From positions 27,831,492 through 27,895,491 of the forward strand of contig NC_135998.1 of assembly GCF_048128805.1 (NCBI RefSeq): a stretch of 64,000 bases of DNA, written 5' to 3'. Made by a program: the position numbers and the translations under genes. The notes under the pieces were generated by a model, which worked only from the letters and a program-made list of their open reading frames with translations, did no database searches and was not told the DNA's origin. Positions 19,381 to 50,849 of the stretch are shown piece after piece; position 1 is the stretch's first letter; every line of letters starts with the position of its first letter. The DNA comes from Centroberyx gerrardi (taxonomy: Eukaryota > Chordata > Actinopteri > Beryciformes > Berycidae).

Positions 19381-20806
19381 ATTCAGGTATGGGAATGGAG
19401 TTGTGGAGTTGGAAGGGGAAAGGGGAGGAGGGGAAATGCTGTTTTGGCTACTTGTGATGACAGTTGTGTGTGTTGCCATCCCAGAGTCCTGTGTATTCAA
19501 TACAGCTGGCAGTAACCTGTGTTATTCCACAAGAACTGTCATGTGTTTGCTGTCTGAGGAAGCAGTGGTTTACGTGTGCTTGGGCAATGAAAGGGTGGAG
19601 GACCTTGCTCAGTCACCCTGCGTCTGTGTGTGTGTGCGTGCGTGTGTGTGTTAGTGAGTGTTATTGTGGGTCAGCCATTTCCCTGGAATGTTCTGGCCCT
19701 AGCCAGAGAGAAGTCACTACAATGGAATGCACACATAACACTGTAGAAACACATTGATGACTTAAAAAGGCCTGAGAGTGAGGAGACAGAGCCTGTGTAA
19801 GTGTGTCTCTTGTGTATGTGACCAACATTTCTATTAGTGTTAGAGAGGGTAATAACACATGCTTCCTCTGTTCAGCAGTTGTAGGCATACCTACCTAAAT
19901 ATTCTAAATAACACCTAGAGTTATGAGGTAGGTGTGTGCAACAGGGTGAACTATCCACCCAGTCTTCAAAACATTCCTATGTGCATAATCAATTCAGTGA
20001 GTCAAGCAAGGAGGAAAACATTTATACTGAAGGGAAAGGGGGAGAAAGAGATTGATACTCTTCCTATCCCTTTCTCTATCCTCACCTCCAACCAACACAC
20101 ATCAGAGAGACACACTACACTCTTACATCTAGGAGTTCAGTCAGCTCTGCTTTCACTCTTACTTTTTGTCTCTCTCCAACAGTCCTCGCTTTCAGTTGTT
20201 CCCTCTATACCCCCCATCCCCCTCCTTTTCTCCTCAGAGATTAGCTGGAGGTCAGATTGTTGCAGCAGCAATGTTGTTCAGCCTCTCTCTCTCTCTCTCT
20301 CTCACTCACACACACACACACACACACACAAACACATGTACACAGAGAGAATCACAGTAGGGTCAATACTTCAATGGTGCGTAACCTTTCAGGGTTTGTG
20401 TGTGTAGTCATGTAGTAAAGTCAAGGAGTCAATTGTTCTGTTATGTGACATTGTAAAATGACTGCAGTAGATTGCAATTGTGTGTGTGTGTGTGTGTATT
20501 CTGTGTGTGTGTATGTGTGTGTGTACTATGCGGCAGGTCGTGGGGGAGGAAGCAGCAAGGAGTGTGTGGAGGGGGGCGATATGGATAGTGAAGAGAAAAA
20601 TGAAGAAAAGGAGAAAATCTCAGCACCTGTTTCCAGGGCAACAGAGGTCTGAAAAGCACAGGCAGGTTGGACTTTTTATTCTCCATGCTGCGCTGCCCTC
20701 TGGCAAGATACCGCAGACACCTCTAATGACTCCAACACACTCACTCGCCCTGCTGCTAAAATACTGCCTGACTCCAAATGACACACTCACAAAGACAGAC
20801 ATTTAC

Positions 20807-20851
<45 letters not shown>

Positions 20852-21199
20852 GCACATGCATATACTGGAGGCTGCTGAGGAGGTAATATTGTGACCAATT
20901 TAGGTAATTTTCTATGCAAGAATGCTTAGATGCATGGCTGTGAATCAAGATCACAAACCAATATGGATTATGTCTGTGTGGATCATAGTGATGATTTATA
21001 GGTTACGTCATTGGCGACATCTCTCTCGATGAGTCCCTCTGAACGATCAGCTACTCTGGTCTGCAGTCAGCCGCCTGACTTGTAAGGAGGAGGGACAGGA
21101 AAAATGCCTTTCTCTGTGGGAGACATCAGCCCTGTGATCTCATGAATACATTATAGTGGGTCATTGTGCAATGAGGGAGGTATACTAAGCTGCCAGGTT
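19381..21199. other. Spacer with simple repeats, no gene recognised
   Basis: Contains (TC)n then (AC)n at about 20285-20331, GT-rich runs at 20481-20523 and a pure (GT)n of 20 units at 20809-20848. The long open frames here are products of these repeats (Cys-Val and Thr-His runs) and are not genes. Confidence 0.6.
20809..20848. repeat. (GT)20 microsatellite
   Basis: An uninterrupted GT dinucleotide run upstream of the ZMIZ2 transcription unit. Confidence 0.95.
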
Positions 21200-21239
21200 A
21201 TGGCCTTCCCCAGAACAGACTACAACAGTTCGAGGTGGC

Positions 21240-21516
21240 TCGGTTAGTTGATATTGTTTATTGGTGATAAGCACCGCAGGGAAGCAATAAAGAACAGTGG
21301 TGTTACCGAAGCGCTGAACAGTCTGCTCGCTTCTCAACGGTCTGGACTGTAAAAACCAACGTCAACAACATTAGTATATTGTTAACTCAAGGCTCGCCAA
21401 CACGGTATCAAGCAGCCTTGTTGCCCAACGTTAGCCCAGCTGCGACATTAGCTAACGTCGGTTAGCTAACTATCTACAATCAAGCGGCCACATCGCCTGG
21501 CAGCTGGGAGGCAACG
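21240..21516 (+). promoter_or_regulatory. Candidate ZMIZ2 promoter and non-coding first exon
   Basis: Unlike the surroundings, this stretch is CpG-containing and crowded with short palindromic blocks: AACGTTAGC, TTAGCTAACG, GGTTAGCTAAC. It ends in a good donor (GCAACG|GTAAGC, exon end 21516). Similar AACGTTA and AGCTAACG blocks continue to about 21645. The ZMIZ2 start-codon exon begins at an acceptor (28020), so an upstream non-coding exon is required and this is the best candidate. No transcript evidence is available. Confidence 0.4.
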
Positions 21517-21645
21517 GTAAGCTCTATAAACATCTCTAATTATCAAGCTAGCGTGTCGCTATTTTGTTGCATTCATCTCAGCTACTCAACGTTATATACA
21601 CCAACCTAACGTTGAGCTAACTAGCCTTCGGTAGCTAACGCTGTC

Positions 21646-22691
21646 AGTGTCGGAGCAGCGTGTTAAAGATCCACCACAGTGCTGATTATCAGACCTGCTC
21701 TGCTGACTGTACAAGCCAACTCGCTAGGCAATGCAAACTTAATGCTGTACCCGTCTGCGTGGCTGCGGAACTGACACTCAGCTATTTTACCTAAATAAGA
21801 CACGTTTTTTTTTTCTAATGGTACCTGCTGCGTACTGCCACCTCGACATATTAGCGTTTCGAAAGCATTTATAAAGCAGTTCAGCCAGGTGGGTGAAACA
21901 AAACCTCTCCTATTGTGATTCTCAGTGATGGGTAACCATACAGAGAGGCTGGACTGATCTACAGCAAGGACTGTGCTGACATTCTTTGTTCTGCTATTCT
22001 ACACATTTTAGCAGCATGTTTTGTTGAATTTTTGCAGGAGTAGGTGCAATAGTATCCAGGTAGAAATGAGCTTCATGTGTTGATTTGCATGCTTTGCATT
22101 ACACTGACCATCACCATTCTTGGGGTTAATCAGATATTAGCAGAAAGATAATCACACCAGTAAAGCAGTTCTGTCAGAAATAAGGCATTGCTCGGAACAA
22201 GTCTGACAAATCAAGCTATTGTTTTGAGTTTTATGGTGCACTGAGTGCTTTGTAGCTTTGTGAATCTGTAGTTTAGCATGTGCTAAAGGCTTGCGTAATG
22301 TGTTTTTTTGTTGTTGTATTTTTGCCTGCTATTTTACGTTCTTGTAATGCTTCTGCAGTGGTCAGTCATTCCCTTCTGCCGTGACTTCCTGAATGGGCCG
22401 TTGGTACAATAACAACTTGGCTGGAAGCCAGGTTGAGTTAGTTTAGGGTCAGTGTTCACCCGAAGAAGATAGAAGTCTAGGTAAAACAAGGTGGTGCAAA
22501 AGAGTGACAACTGCAATATATGCTTCCACGGCACCAGTACCTTATTAGACAGCAGACACAAGTTAAGACTGCTGTCCTGGGCTTGTGTTTAGGCTGTTGG
22601 TGTTGGAAGCATCCAGAAGTATGAGTATTAGTCCAAAAGACCTCTTGTGCTTCTAGGATATGACCAGCTTGTTTCTCATCTAGAACTCTGT

Positions 22692-22739
<48 letters not shown>

Positions 22740-25700
22740 AGAGTGAACTAACGCAGGATCAATATGTCACTGGTATGAGACTTTAAGGTGCTTATGTGTG
22801 TGTTTTGTAGTAGACACAGGCATGCAAATCCTAAGTACCGGCATTCATTTGAATGTTTTCGCCCCGGACGAGGCTTTGTTTCCTTTTGAAGGAATATGAT
22901 AGGTGGACGATAGGTGTGTGTGCGTGTGTGTGGACTTAACCTAAAACTGTTAGTTTCTGAATGCAACACTACGAAGTTCAACTGCTTAGCATTAAGTAAT
23001 ACAACACAATTAGTGGAAGTAGTTCACTACGTTACTCACTGATTCCTTTCCTCTTAATCTGTTCCAGGTTAAAGAAAAAGCAACATATTGTGCTTGTTAT
23101 TTCTGAGCCCCACCACCAAGCTTTTAATAATCTTGGTGAATGTATTTTCATCACACATATGTATGGAAAAATGTTGGTTGGTTGCTATAAGACACCAGTT
23201 TGGCTTGAGGATGAAATTGTTTATTCTCTTTGATTAGAAATGGTGGTTGGTTTGATCGTATACACCAAAGAAAATTTATATATTCCAGTATCCTAAAATT
23301 AAAGAATATTTCATGTGTGTAATGTGCAACCTAAGACGGTAACATATAGCCTAAGTAAACTAAGTCTTGTAGTGCACAAAGATATGTAAGGGATTATATC
23401 TGACAAAGTGTACTTTTAAATTATTTGAAGGGATGAGACAGGCTAACAGCATGAATACCTGGATACACCTGGAATATCTGGTATAATCAGTTTTGAGGAA
23501 ATTACTCCAATACTATGATTTATCAAAATACTTACTTACTTGGTTTAGTTGCAAATATTAGTATTTATTTTGTGTATCAAAATGCAAGCCTGGAGGTTTA
23601 CTCCCATAGTAAGTCACTTCATGGTCTTTGCTATATGGATTTTGACTGTGAATTCAGGAGAAACACATCAGGGCTACAGTATGTGCAAATTCCTTAATAA
23701 TCTTAGCATCCTGCTGGGACATACAGGAAGGAGTTTGGCCCGGACACTGCTCAAATAGCCCTAAGTTCAAGTGAAAGGAGTTAGTACTTAACACAGCATG
23801 CAGTAAATGCCCATTTTGAAAAGCCTAGCCTTCATGGGGACAAAAAGAATCAAGGCAGAGAAAAATGTGATGCTTACCACTTTTCTTAGGGAAGAATCTG
23901 GACAATCTGGATACAGTAACCAGCAAATCAAGGTAAAGCCAAAGGCTATTTATTTCTGACAATTTAATAAAAATGGAACACTAAAATACTAATACTAAAA
24001 AGTCTGTGTTCTCTGAACTTCTGTCCATGACATTAACCATAAGATAAAAAACTAATAAAATGCACCGCATTGACTGATTTTGGTGGTGGCACAAAACTGA
24101 TTTTAACATATCTCCTGTAGAGCTGTTGTGGTTGTATTACAACGGTTAAAAATCATCCAGTAGAGATTACTAGTGTGGTGTTTTATATTCATTTTAATGG
24201 AGTGCTGTCATTTTTTAAAGGAAATTTTATTTATTATGTATTTATTTATTTTAAGTTATCTAGTGGTTGAGCTGATAACAGTAAGTTCTGTCAGTGAAAC
24301 AAATATATTTATTTATTTATTTCACATCAAATAGGTTTTTCACATTTTCTGCAGTGTGACCATCAAATAAATGTAAATGAGAAAGATAGACTGTAGCATT
24401 TATTTATTTATTTCCATCTTTATCTATTTGAGATGGCAGGATCACATGTGACCTCCCTACTATTACAAGGTATATGCTCAATATTTATGTATTCAGCCAG
24501 CAGCTAAGTTATCTGCCAATGGCCCTTTTCACTAGCTTACTAATTCAGAAATGCTGTTTCAAACTCCTCAAAGCTCCGTGAATAGATATAAGAAATGAAG
24601 CACTTAACTAATAGGCTAATTTCTAATGGCTATGATTGTCAAAAGATGTATTCTTTTTATAACAGGGGAAGTGTATTCCTCTGTTCTGTATCAAATGGGT
24701 GGACCTGCTAAACTCCTTTCATACTGTATGTGAGCTCTCTTGTTCCTGGGCTATAATGGTTAGCGGTAAATATGCAAAAAACCTGGCTCTGTCTCACCTG
24801 AATAGACCTTATGTTTGCGAACAACTGCGAACCATACATTGCGGAATTGAGTGTACAATGACTAAAAATGTTGCGTTTGGGGCTGCAAGCATAAATTTCC
24901 CTTAAGGAAAGGTGTTTTCAGTTTCCACCTGGTAAATCTGACAAGGCAAAAGCACAAAGACTTGTATTAATTAAGGTTTGTATTAAAGGTTTGTATTAAT
25001 ACTGGAGTGATTGATACACTGTTCTCAGCTCTCGGTATAATTGTTTGCCGATACAATTTGGTTTCTGATCTACTGAGCGGGCCGTTCCAAGCCAACAGTG
25101 TCAGTTGTCCCATTAGGTTATTGTTGTTGAAATCAATAGGGAGTTATAAAATGACTGAATAATGTTGGGAACTAGGGATCAGCCTCAGTGTAGGTCCAGG
25201 GCAGCAGAGGAGACTTTAGCTGTATTTGGTGTGGAGATAAGGTGTTGATCGCATCACTAAACAGCTGGGACGGGAGGAGCCCAGCTTATAACAAAGTGAC
25301 AAACCTGCACTCACACAACCAACTGTAACGTGGATCAGGTGGCTGGTGAGCGCTGCTGCCTGTCTGATGGTCCTGTAGAGACTCATGTCCTCTACACTCA
25401 CTGTTTGTGGGTTGGTACATCAGTCTCGGGCTTCTGTATGGATTCTCACCCTGGATCTTAGCACAAAGGATTGCAACATCACATTCTGTGGACTGGTAAA
25501 TAAATGCTTAAACAAAAGAGGAGCTGAAGCAGCCAAGTGGCTTGATTCATTTACCTGACTGTCTGGTTCAAGTTGGAAGTGGCAGCCAACAAATCATCAC
25601 TGTGTTTTATTTGATTATGTGGTAGAGGGTATTTAATCAACTTTACCCCACTTTATGGACTAGCTGCAAGACCCTCTTCCTCTCTGTAGGCATACTGACA

Positions 25701-27483
25701 GCAAGCATTTTATACATAAATGAAAACACTAGCATGGCCATTACTCCTGACCTTAAGTAATTAGCAGTTTAATTGAGATTAAGAATTAAGAAAAAAAAAA
25801 AAAAAAAGAATGTGACCTTTGTATTCTTGATCCAGAGTTGATCTGCTGCTTTAATCTCATCTATGGAGAATACAATACTTTTAGCCTAATGCTAGTTGTG
25901 ATTTGGTTATAAAATGTGAGTTTGTGGTGTCTTACGACGATCATAAAATGATTAAGCTGTTTGGCCTTACACCACTGTATCATAGCATGCAAGCTAATCA
26001 TGACGTCATGTGAAGGGAAGACGCCTTGTTGCCCAATGGTGGCTGCATTCAAAACTGAGAAAAGGCTTGACCGCTCGGTTGGGCATTTGATACTAAATAA
26101 TATCACGGAGTACACTTTATTAAACAAGACAGTAATAACATTTCTGCATGAAAACAATATTCCTTTATTTATTGTAGTTACTTGTAGGTTGTTAAGATGA
26201 AATGGAATTCTTACAAAGTTTTGTTGCAGTGAAACCTTTAGTTTATAGCCTTGTTCACAAAATCTATTGGTTAATATTGAACAGTTAATTATTCATATTT
26301 TTTTGTCAGTTGGAAAATGAATGAGGATCTTTGCAGGAATGAATGCAAACACCTGGAGTGAAAGTCTTTCCCTCCCTTACAAGTAGATGAATTTGAAGAG
26401 GTTACTATTGATTCAATAGTAACCTCTTCCAGTTCATCTATTTGTAAGTTCAGTTGGTACTGATGATGTACACAAAGGTTTCTTTGTGTTATTGGGAAAT
26501 GGAGACTGGAAATAAGTATGAACAATACTTTAAACATACCACAATCTTGATAAACCTGGCTCACATCTTCTTCCTCATCTGTTCGTCTTTCATCTGTTTT
26601 TACACACAAAACTAAAATCATACAGTCATAACAAAAACAACTAAATAGTAACTGCAAGCAGAGCGGCAATCGAGGGTTGATTGAGTGAATGCCTGTGGTG
26701 TCTCGGCTGTGGGGAGGATGGCACTGGCTGCGAGGTGGGAGGAAGAGGAAAGGACAAACCGGCCTATGAAAGCACTGACACTGAGGAGTGGGACGACAGT
26801 ATAGGAGGGCTGAAGAGGCAGAGTTGAGGGTAAAGAAAAGGACAGGAGGCTGAGGTCAAAAGAGGCAAAGAGAGTGTGGGAGAACAGCGTGTCCTGCTCA
26901 TTCCAGCACTGGTACAGTCTGTGCTGGTAGTCCCTCATACACAAACACTGACTTTAATGGGTCTAAGGTTGTGTGTATTTAATAAGAGCATATTTTAGAG
27001 GCACTCCGTAACATTGCGTGTGCATTATAAACATGTATTGGTTTATGATCCTTCAGTGTCTGCATGGGTCTTGAAGAGAGACATGTAAGAGAATACATAC
27101 GTTATTTTTCCTTTGTTTGGGTTAGCTGCTTGTGGAAGTTGCCAGGTGCCGTTGTGATAGGAGGGAATTCAGAATTGCACTCACGTGATCCAATCTTGAC
27201 TATTAGCTTCCCGCTTTGCTACGTGATATAGGCTATACCCTGCTCCTCTCACCACCCCTCCCACTACACAAGATGTGGGGTGTCTGACCCAAATCGGCGA
27301 GAAGCAAAAGGAAACCGGAGAGAAGAAAGGGGGAGGGGTTCTTCAAGGCTCTGATGCTGGTGGGAAATTAGCATGTCAGTTGGTAACCACCATTAGATAA
27401 AGAAAATCATAAGCGGGAGCTAGGAGGAGAGGAGAGATGGAGTGTAAGGATTGAAGAATGAGTATAGATGTAATATCTTAAAT
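21646..27483. other. Probable first ZMIZ2 intron; no exon recognised
   Basis: Mostly AT-rich single-copy-looking sequence with a (CA)n run at 22693-22734, several TTTATTTA-rich patches (24235-24420) and an A15 run near 25792. No open frame here shows a protein family. GC-richer patches at 25240-25400, 26700-26900 and 27240-27440 could hide alternative 5' exons, but I cannot support borders. Confidence 0.4.
22693..22734. repeat. (CA)n microsatellite
   Basis: A CA run of about 20 units, slightly interrupted near its right end. Confidence 0.95.
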
Positions 27484-27660
27484 CAGTGGTTCTCCATCCC
27501 GGTCCTCCAGCACCACAGTCCTGCTGGTTTTCTATTCTACCTGGATTACATTCACCTGGTGTCCCAGGTCTCATTCAGCCCCAATTACATCAGGTGAATG
27601 TAATTAACTAGCTGGTAGAATAGAAAACCAGCAGGGCCGTGGTACCCGAGGACCAGGATT
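27484..27660. mobile_element. Palindromic MITE, hAT-like end
   Basis: The left arm CAGTGGTTCTCCATCC...CCTGCTGGTTTTCTATTCTA...TTACATTCACCTG is mirrored by CAGGTGAATGTAATTAA...TAGAATAGAAAACCAGCAGG...GAGGACCAGGATT. The unit therefore folds on itself almost end to end. The outermost bases of the right arm (expected GAGAACCACTG) are missing, so the copy is truncated on the right. It lies just upstream of the ZMIZ2 start-codon exon. Confidence 0.65.
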
Positions 27661-28072
27661 GTGTGTATGTATCTGTGTGAGTGAGTGATTTTAAGTCAGT
27701 GTGCAGTGAGAAGAGTCTGCCTCTTCACATCTCTGTTCTCTTAAATTCCTTTTGAAATCAGTGAGCTAAATTTAGCTCGCAGCACCCCTCCCCCTCCTTT
27801 GAGAGGTATCAGAGCTACAGCAGTCAGTGATAGGCTAACATTTTGATGTGCACAGTCCACACACACACACACACATACACACAGATTAAAGTGAGTGGCT
27901 CAGAGTAGGAGGGCGCAATGCCTTTTGTGCACACAGTGTGGGCTATACCGATGATAAATTGTTGCTCTGCAGTAAATGAGCTATGAGTAAGTCTTGTCTT
28001 TCTCTGTGTCTCTCTCGTAGGGCTGCCACTTGAGGACAGCAGGGGCTCTCTAATGATCCCCCCATTCATCCG

Positions 28073-41246
<13,174 letters not shown>

Positions 41247-41712
41247 TGCCCCGCTCCACATTCATGCACCCGTCATCTTCTAGTCCGCCCTTTGCTTTTC
41301 CACGTGCTGCAACCCCGTCCACGTCAGCACAGGACTATCCCACCCACTTCTTGGATTTTTTAAATTTCATTTTTGAATAGCAACTTCATAGGTTTGTTTG
41401 TTTTTGTGTGTGCGTGCGAGTGTGTGTGTGTGTGCATGGGTGTGAGTATGTGTGTGTTTTATTCTGTCAATATATTGTGTCATTTTTAAGTGTCCTGCTG
41501 AACCTTGAATTCATACAGTTAATACATAGGCACACTCTTCACACACGAACACTGGCTAGAGTATGAATAATAACACATAGGCACTGACTCTGCAGACCAG
41601 CAACTTAAACTATAGCACAAATCACAAGCTGAAGGATTTGTATTTATACGATTACTTTTTATGGGGTGGGGGGTTAATGTAAGATGACATGTATTTATAA
41701 TTATGAGGAATC
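41247..41712 (+). other. ZMIZ2 3' untranslated region
   Basis: Runs from the TGA stop to AATAAA at 41713 and includes a GT-rich stretch at about 41405-41460. Confidence 0.6.
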
Positions 41713-41718
41713 AATAAA
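41713..41718 (+). terminator. Poly(A) signal AATAAA, ZMIZ2
   Basis: First canonical signal after the ZMIZ2 stop, about 470 nt downstream. Confidence 0.6.
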
Positions 41719-41759
41719 GAATTCTGGAGCTCTTTCCTGTACATATAGTAAGTGAAAAG

Positions 41760-43680
41760 GGAACAAGACGGTGATATTATGTGTAGAAACACTGAAACAT
41801 ACTTAAAGGTTTATAATGAAAGACGGTGCAGATGTATAGTCACTCCCGGCTGTATCTGCGCACGCTGATGATGTAATAAGGGAAGTTCAGAAAGATGGCC
41901 ACATTTTTGTTTCTCTGCTCGGATAGGGTGACAGAGGGAAAGAGAGGGCACAGGGGAATGGGACCACATCAGATAGTAAAAGAAAAAGTAGAGGCGTTGG
42001 GGAAGGGGTGAGGGGAACTGTATCTACGACATCCTTCAGCACTGTGAAACATGAAAACTCCCACCTTCTCCCTCTGTTGGTTTACCCTCTTTGGGGTCTT
42101 CAAGCATGGAAGAGTGCAGTCGTTGGCCATGGTATTTTCTGCCATCTGAAAGATATTTGTATGTTTGTAAATTGTTTGAAATGTATAACCCATCAGGGCA
42201 CGGGTTTATGTACTGTATATTCAACTGTTTTCATTAGAGAACGTGTGCGTATCCAATGAATTGTTAATCATGGTAATATTAATGTTATTAGTTGGATTAT
42301 GGATCATTGTCGCCACTCTATACATATGTAGAAAATGATAAAGCGTTTGAAAAAAAATCTGTGATCATACAAGTTTATGTATGACAAAATGGATAGTCAG
42401 CTGACATTGAGTAGCGCAGTTAAAGATGATTCCGGATGCCACTTTTTCAAGCTGGCATTTTTCTATGAGTACTTTTATGACCGCTCCACTGGAGTTTGTA
42501 CCCTTTGTGGTCCAAGATTGCCTACGCAAGGCAACAAGAAATATTTTTAACTGTCTCTTCAGCAACACAATTACGGCATATTTGGAATTCATGGACTATT
42601 TAACTGCAAATTAGCTGGGAAAAGATTAACTTATACTTATTTGTTTTTTTCTAAATATGTAAACTATTACACTTATTTTGTAAGTAAAACATTGTGATTA
42701 CCATTATTTTCTATTTATTTTTCGAATTATACTCTTCATTGTATTAAATCAGCGTTACTTTTGGTCCCTCTCCTGAAATTCAGAATCAGAATTACAGTCA
42801 CTTTATTTGCCAAGTACAATAAATATGCAAGAATTTGTTTTGGTGACATTGTTGCAGAGTCACATTGATAACTCACAGATCTCACAGTACTGGCACACAC
42901 ATGGTCATGGATGTGGACTGTCATACAAGGACAGAAGTTCTCACATAAGTTACATGTTGTGCTCTTATCTTTTGTTTTCATTATTTATGTATGAGGCTGG
43001 AAGCTGTGACATAAAGCCTATCAATGAACAGTTAATTACTGCTAAAAATGGTATAGGCTAGTTTCAAAATGAGTCTAAAACAGTACTACTTTTGATTAAA
43101 CCATACAAATTCCTTTATTTACGTTATAAATTGAGGGACACTAAACATGCATCAGCCCAGGGAAAAGATACAAGGCTTGTATTGTATTTTTTTTTACGGT
43201 CTATGGTATTGAGTTGTTAAATGGATTAGGCTACTTTCACGTCCTGGTACTGGCTTCCCTGCTCTCTCCTCAGGCGGGGAGCAAATACGTTAATTTAAAA
43301 CCTCCTTGGAAATTACCTGATAATAGCGATGCTATGGGTCCAGTGCACGTGAGGGTTATGATGGATAAGCGACATGCCTTAGTTTTCATCTTGATTTTAT
43401 TTTATTTTCACTGGAGTTCATGTTAGTTGGATAAATACTATGGGAATGCCGTAACGTTAGTAGTGGCTTATTACTATAATAAAATATAATCACATTTCTA
43501 CATTGACTGGCTTTGACCGAAACACTAAATGAAAGTAATATTTTGATTTTATTTCAGTTTGCTAAAGCAACCGTACTGCACAGCTCAGCGGGTTATTTTG
43601 GGTAAGTTAGATTCGTCTTACAGGGTGCACTGAGTAGGCCTATGTTCATTTACACAGGGGAACAATTCCTTCTATTCACT
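41760..43680. other. ZMIZ2-PPIA spacer
   Basis: AT-rich spacer without a recognisable gene. Apart from a LINE tail at 42778-42862, I see only low-complexity runs and a short TTTTTTTTTACGGTCTATGG block (43190-43206), a word that recurs in fish repeats. Confidence 0.5.
42778..42862 (-). mobile_element. 3' tail of a truncated LINE
   Basis: ATTCAGAATCAGAATTACAG then CACTTTATTTGCCAAGTACA, with GAATTTGTTTTGGTGACATT further on, is the reverse complement of the widespread 3' end of fish Rex/L2-type LINEs, which end in (TGATTC)n. No coding part is left. Confidence 0.5.
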
Positions 43681-43744
43681 GCTCCGCCCGACTGGGCTGC
43701 CTTGGAAGCCAACCCGGACATCACTGATGACCCCACCTACCTAC

Positions 43745-43880
43745 ATTCCTATTGGTCGATAGCCTAGAGCGTTTTAGAAGAGAAGGGCTATGATTGGCTC
43801 TCGGAAGCCTCAGCATCCAGACGGGGCGGGGATAGATACTGTATATTCTGTGTATCTGATGCAATGAAATCATTAAGGTG
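43745..43880 (+). promoter_or_regulatory. PPIA promoter: two inverted CCAAT boxes and a GC box
   Basis: ATTGG at 43751-43755, TGATTGGCT at 43791-43799 and GGGGCGGGG at 43823-43831 lie 105-185 bp upstream of the PPIA start codon. Paired CCAAT boxes (NF-Y) with an Sp1-type GC box fit a strong housekeeping promoter. A TATA-like TACTGTATATTC is present at about 43838. The transcription start is not known. Confidence 0.6.
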
Positions 43881-43934
43881 CAGTATCTCTAGGCATTTTT
43901 AAATCATAACCATAACACAAGCGCATCTATAAAA

Positions 43935-49931
<5,997 letters not shown>

Positions 49932-50185
49932 TGCCCTTTTCAGCCTCAACATTAATAGCTCCTTAAAAACACCCATCCATTCAGTCTGTTGTCCTGTCAG
50001 ATCTACCCCTTACCATCCAGAATCCTATTCATCTTTAGTTTGCCTATATCTGCAATATCAGTACTAACATCCCCCCTCAATTTCTCCTCTTAACAAGTTT
50101 GTCTATTTTGTCTTGATATTCAGTATGTAATTTTTTTTTACCTTTTGAACTGTTAATTTAGGACCACCTTTGTTAACAAATTCTG

Positions 50186-50191
50186 AATAAA
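50186..50191 (+). terminator. Poly(A) signal AATAAA, PPIA
   Basis: Located about 255 nt after the PPIA stop in TTCTGAATAAAATG, with a second AATAAA 18 bases on. The 3' UTR 49932-50185 is short, as usual for PPIA. Confidence 0.75.
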
Positions 50192-50849
50192 ATGACAATA
50201 TAAATAAAATAACTTGTCTGGTTTATTTAAAGTAAATGTTTGGCATTTTAGGTTTAGAATTGCTTTGTATTAATATATATAATACACCAGTTGTAAGGGT
50301 TGTTATTAATGTGCACAGGGCTATACCACCTACTGAAAGATGTGTGTGTTTTGGTGCCATGAATATTATAATTTTTTGACATTTCAGAGGATAGAGGATG
50401 AATGAGGTAGGGGATACCTCTGACAGCATCTCCGTGATTAGAACTCTTACAACCTGATTCATTCTAAGGGGTTTGAAACAAGTGGATGTTTATCAGCTAC
50501 CATAACATATGGTTTGATTGTTACAGCTGACACATTTTAGGGTAGGCATTAGTTTAGTTCAGGGAAAATTTGTTCCTCATACTTGTTATGGGAATGTACA
50601 AAAGCAATCTGAAGACAGTGTTTCTTCTTATTATATCTATTCATCTACAGTTAATAAATTCTCTGAGGTTTTGGGAAACATTGCACCACAAACAGGTGTC
50701 AGCCACAAAATGTGTACTCTGTAATGGATGTGATTTACAATGTAGTGAAGTACAATACTTCAGTAAAAACGTACTTAAAGCAACTTAGTTTTAACATGGC
50801 AGTTATTTGGCACTTGACTGCCATGAAAACCATAATATAAACTAATCAC

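Noticed and set aside
20480-20878. Open frames rich in Cys-Val-Cys
   Set aside because: These come from GT microsatellite runs. The same applies to frames at 22477-22731, 56571-56867 and 63555-63785.
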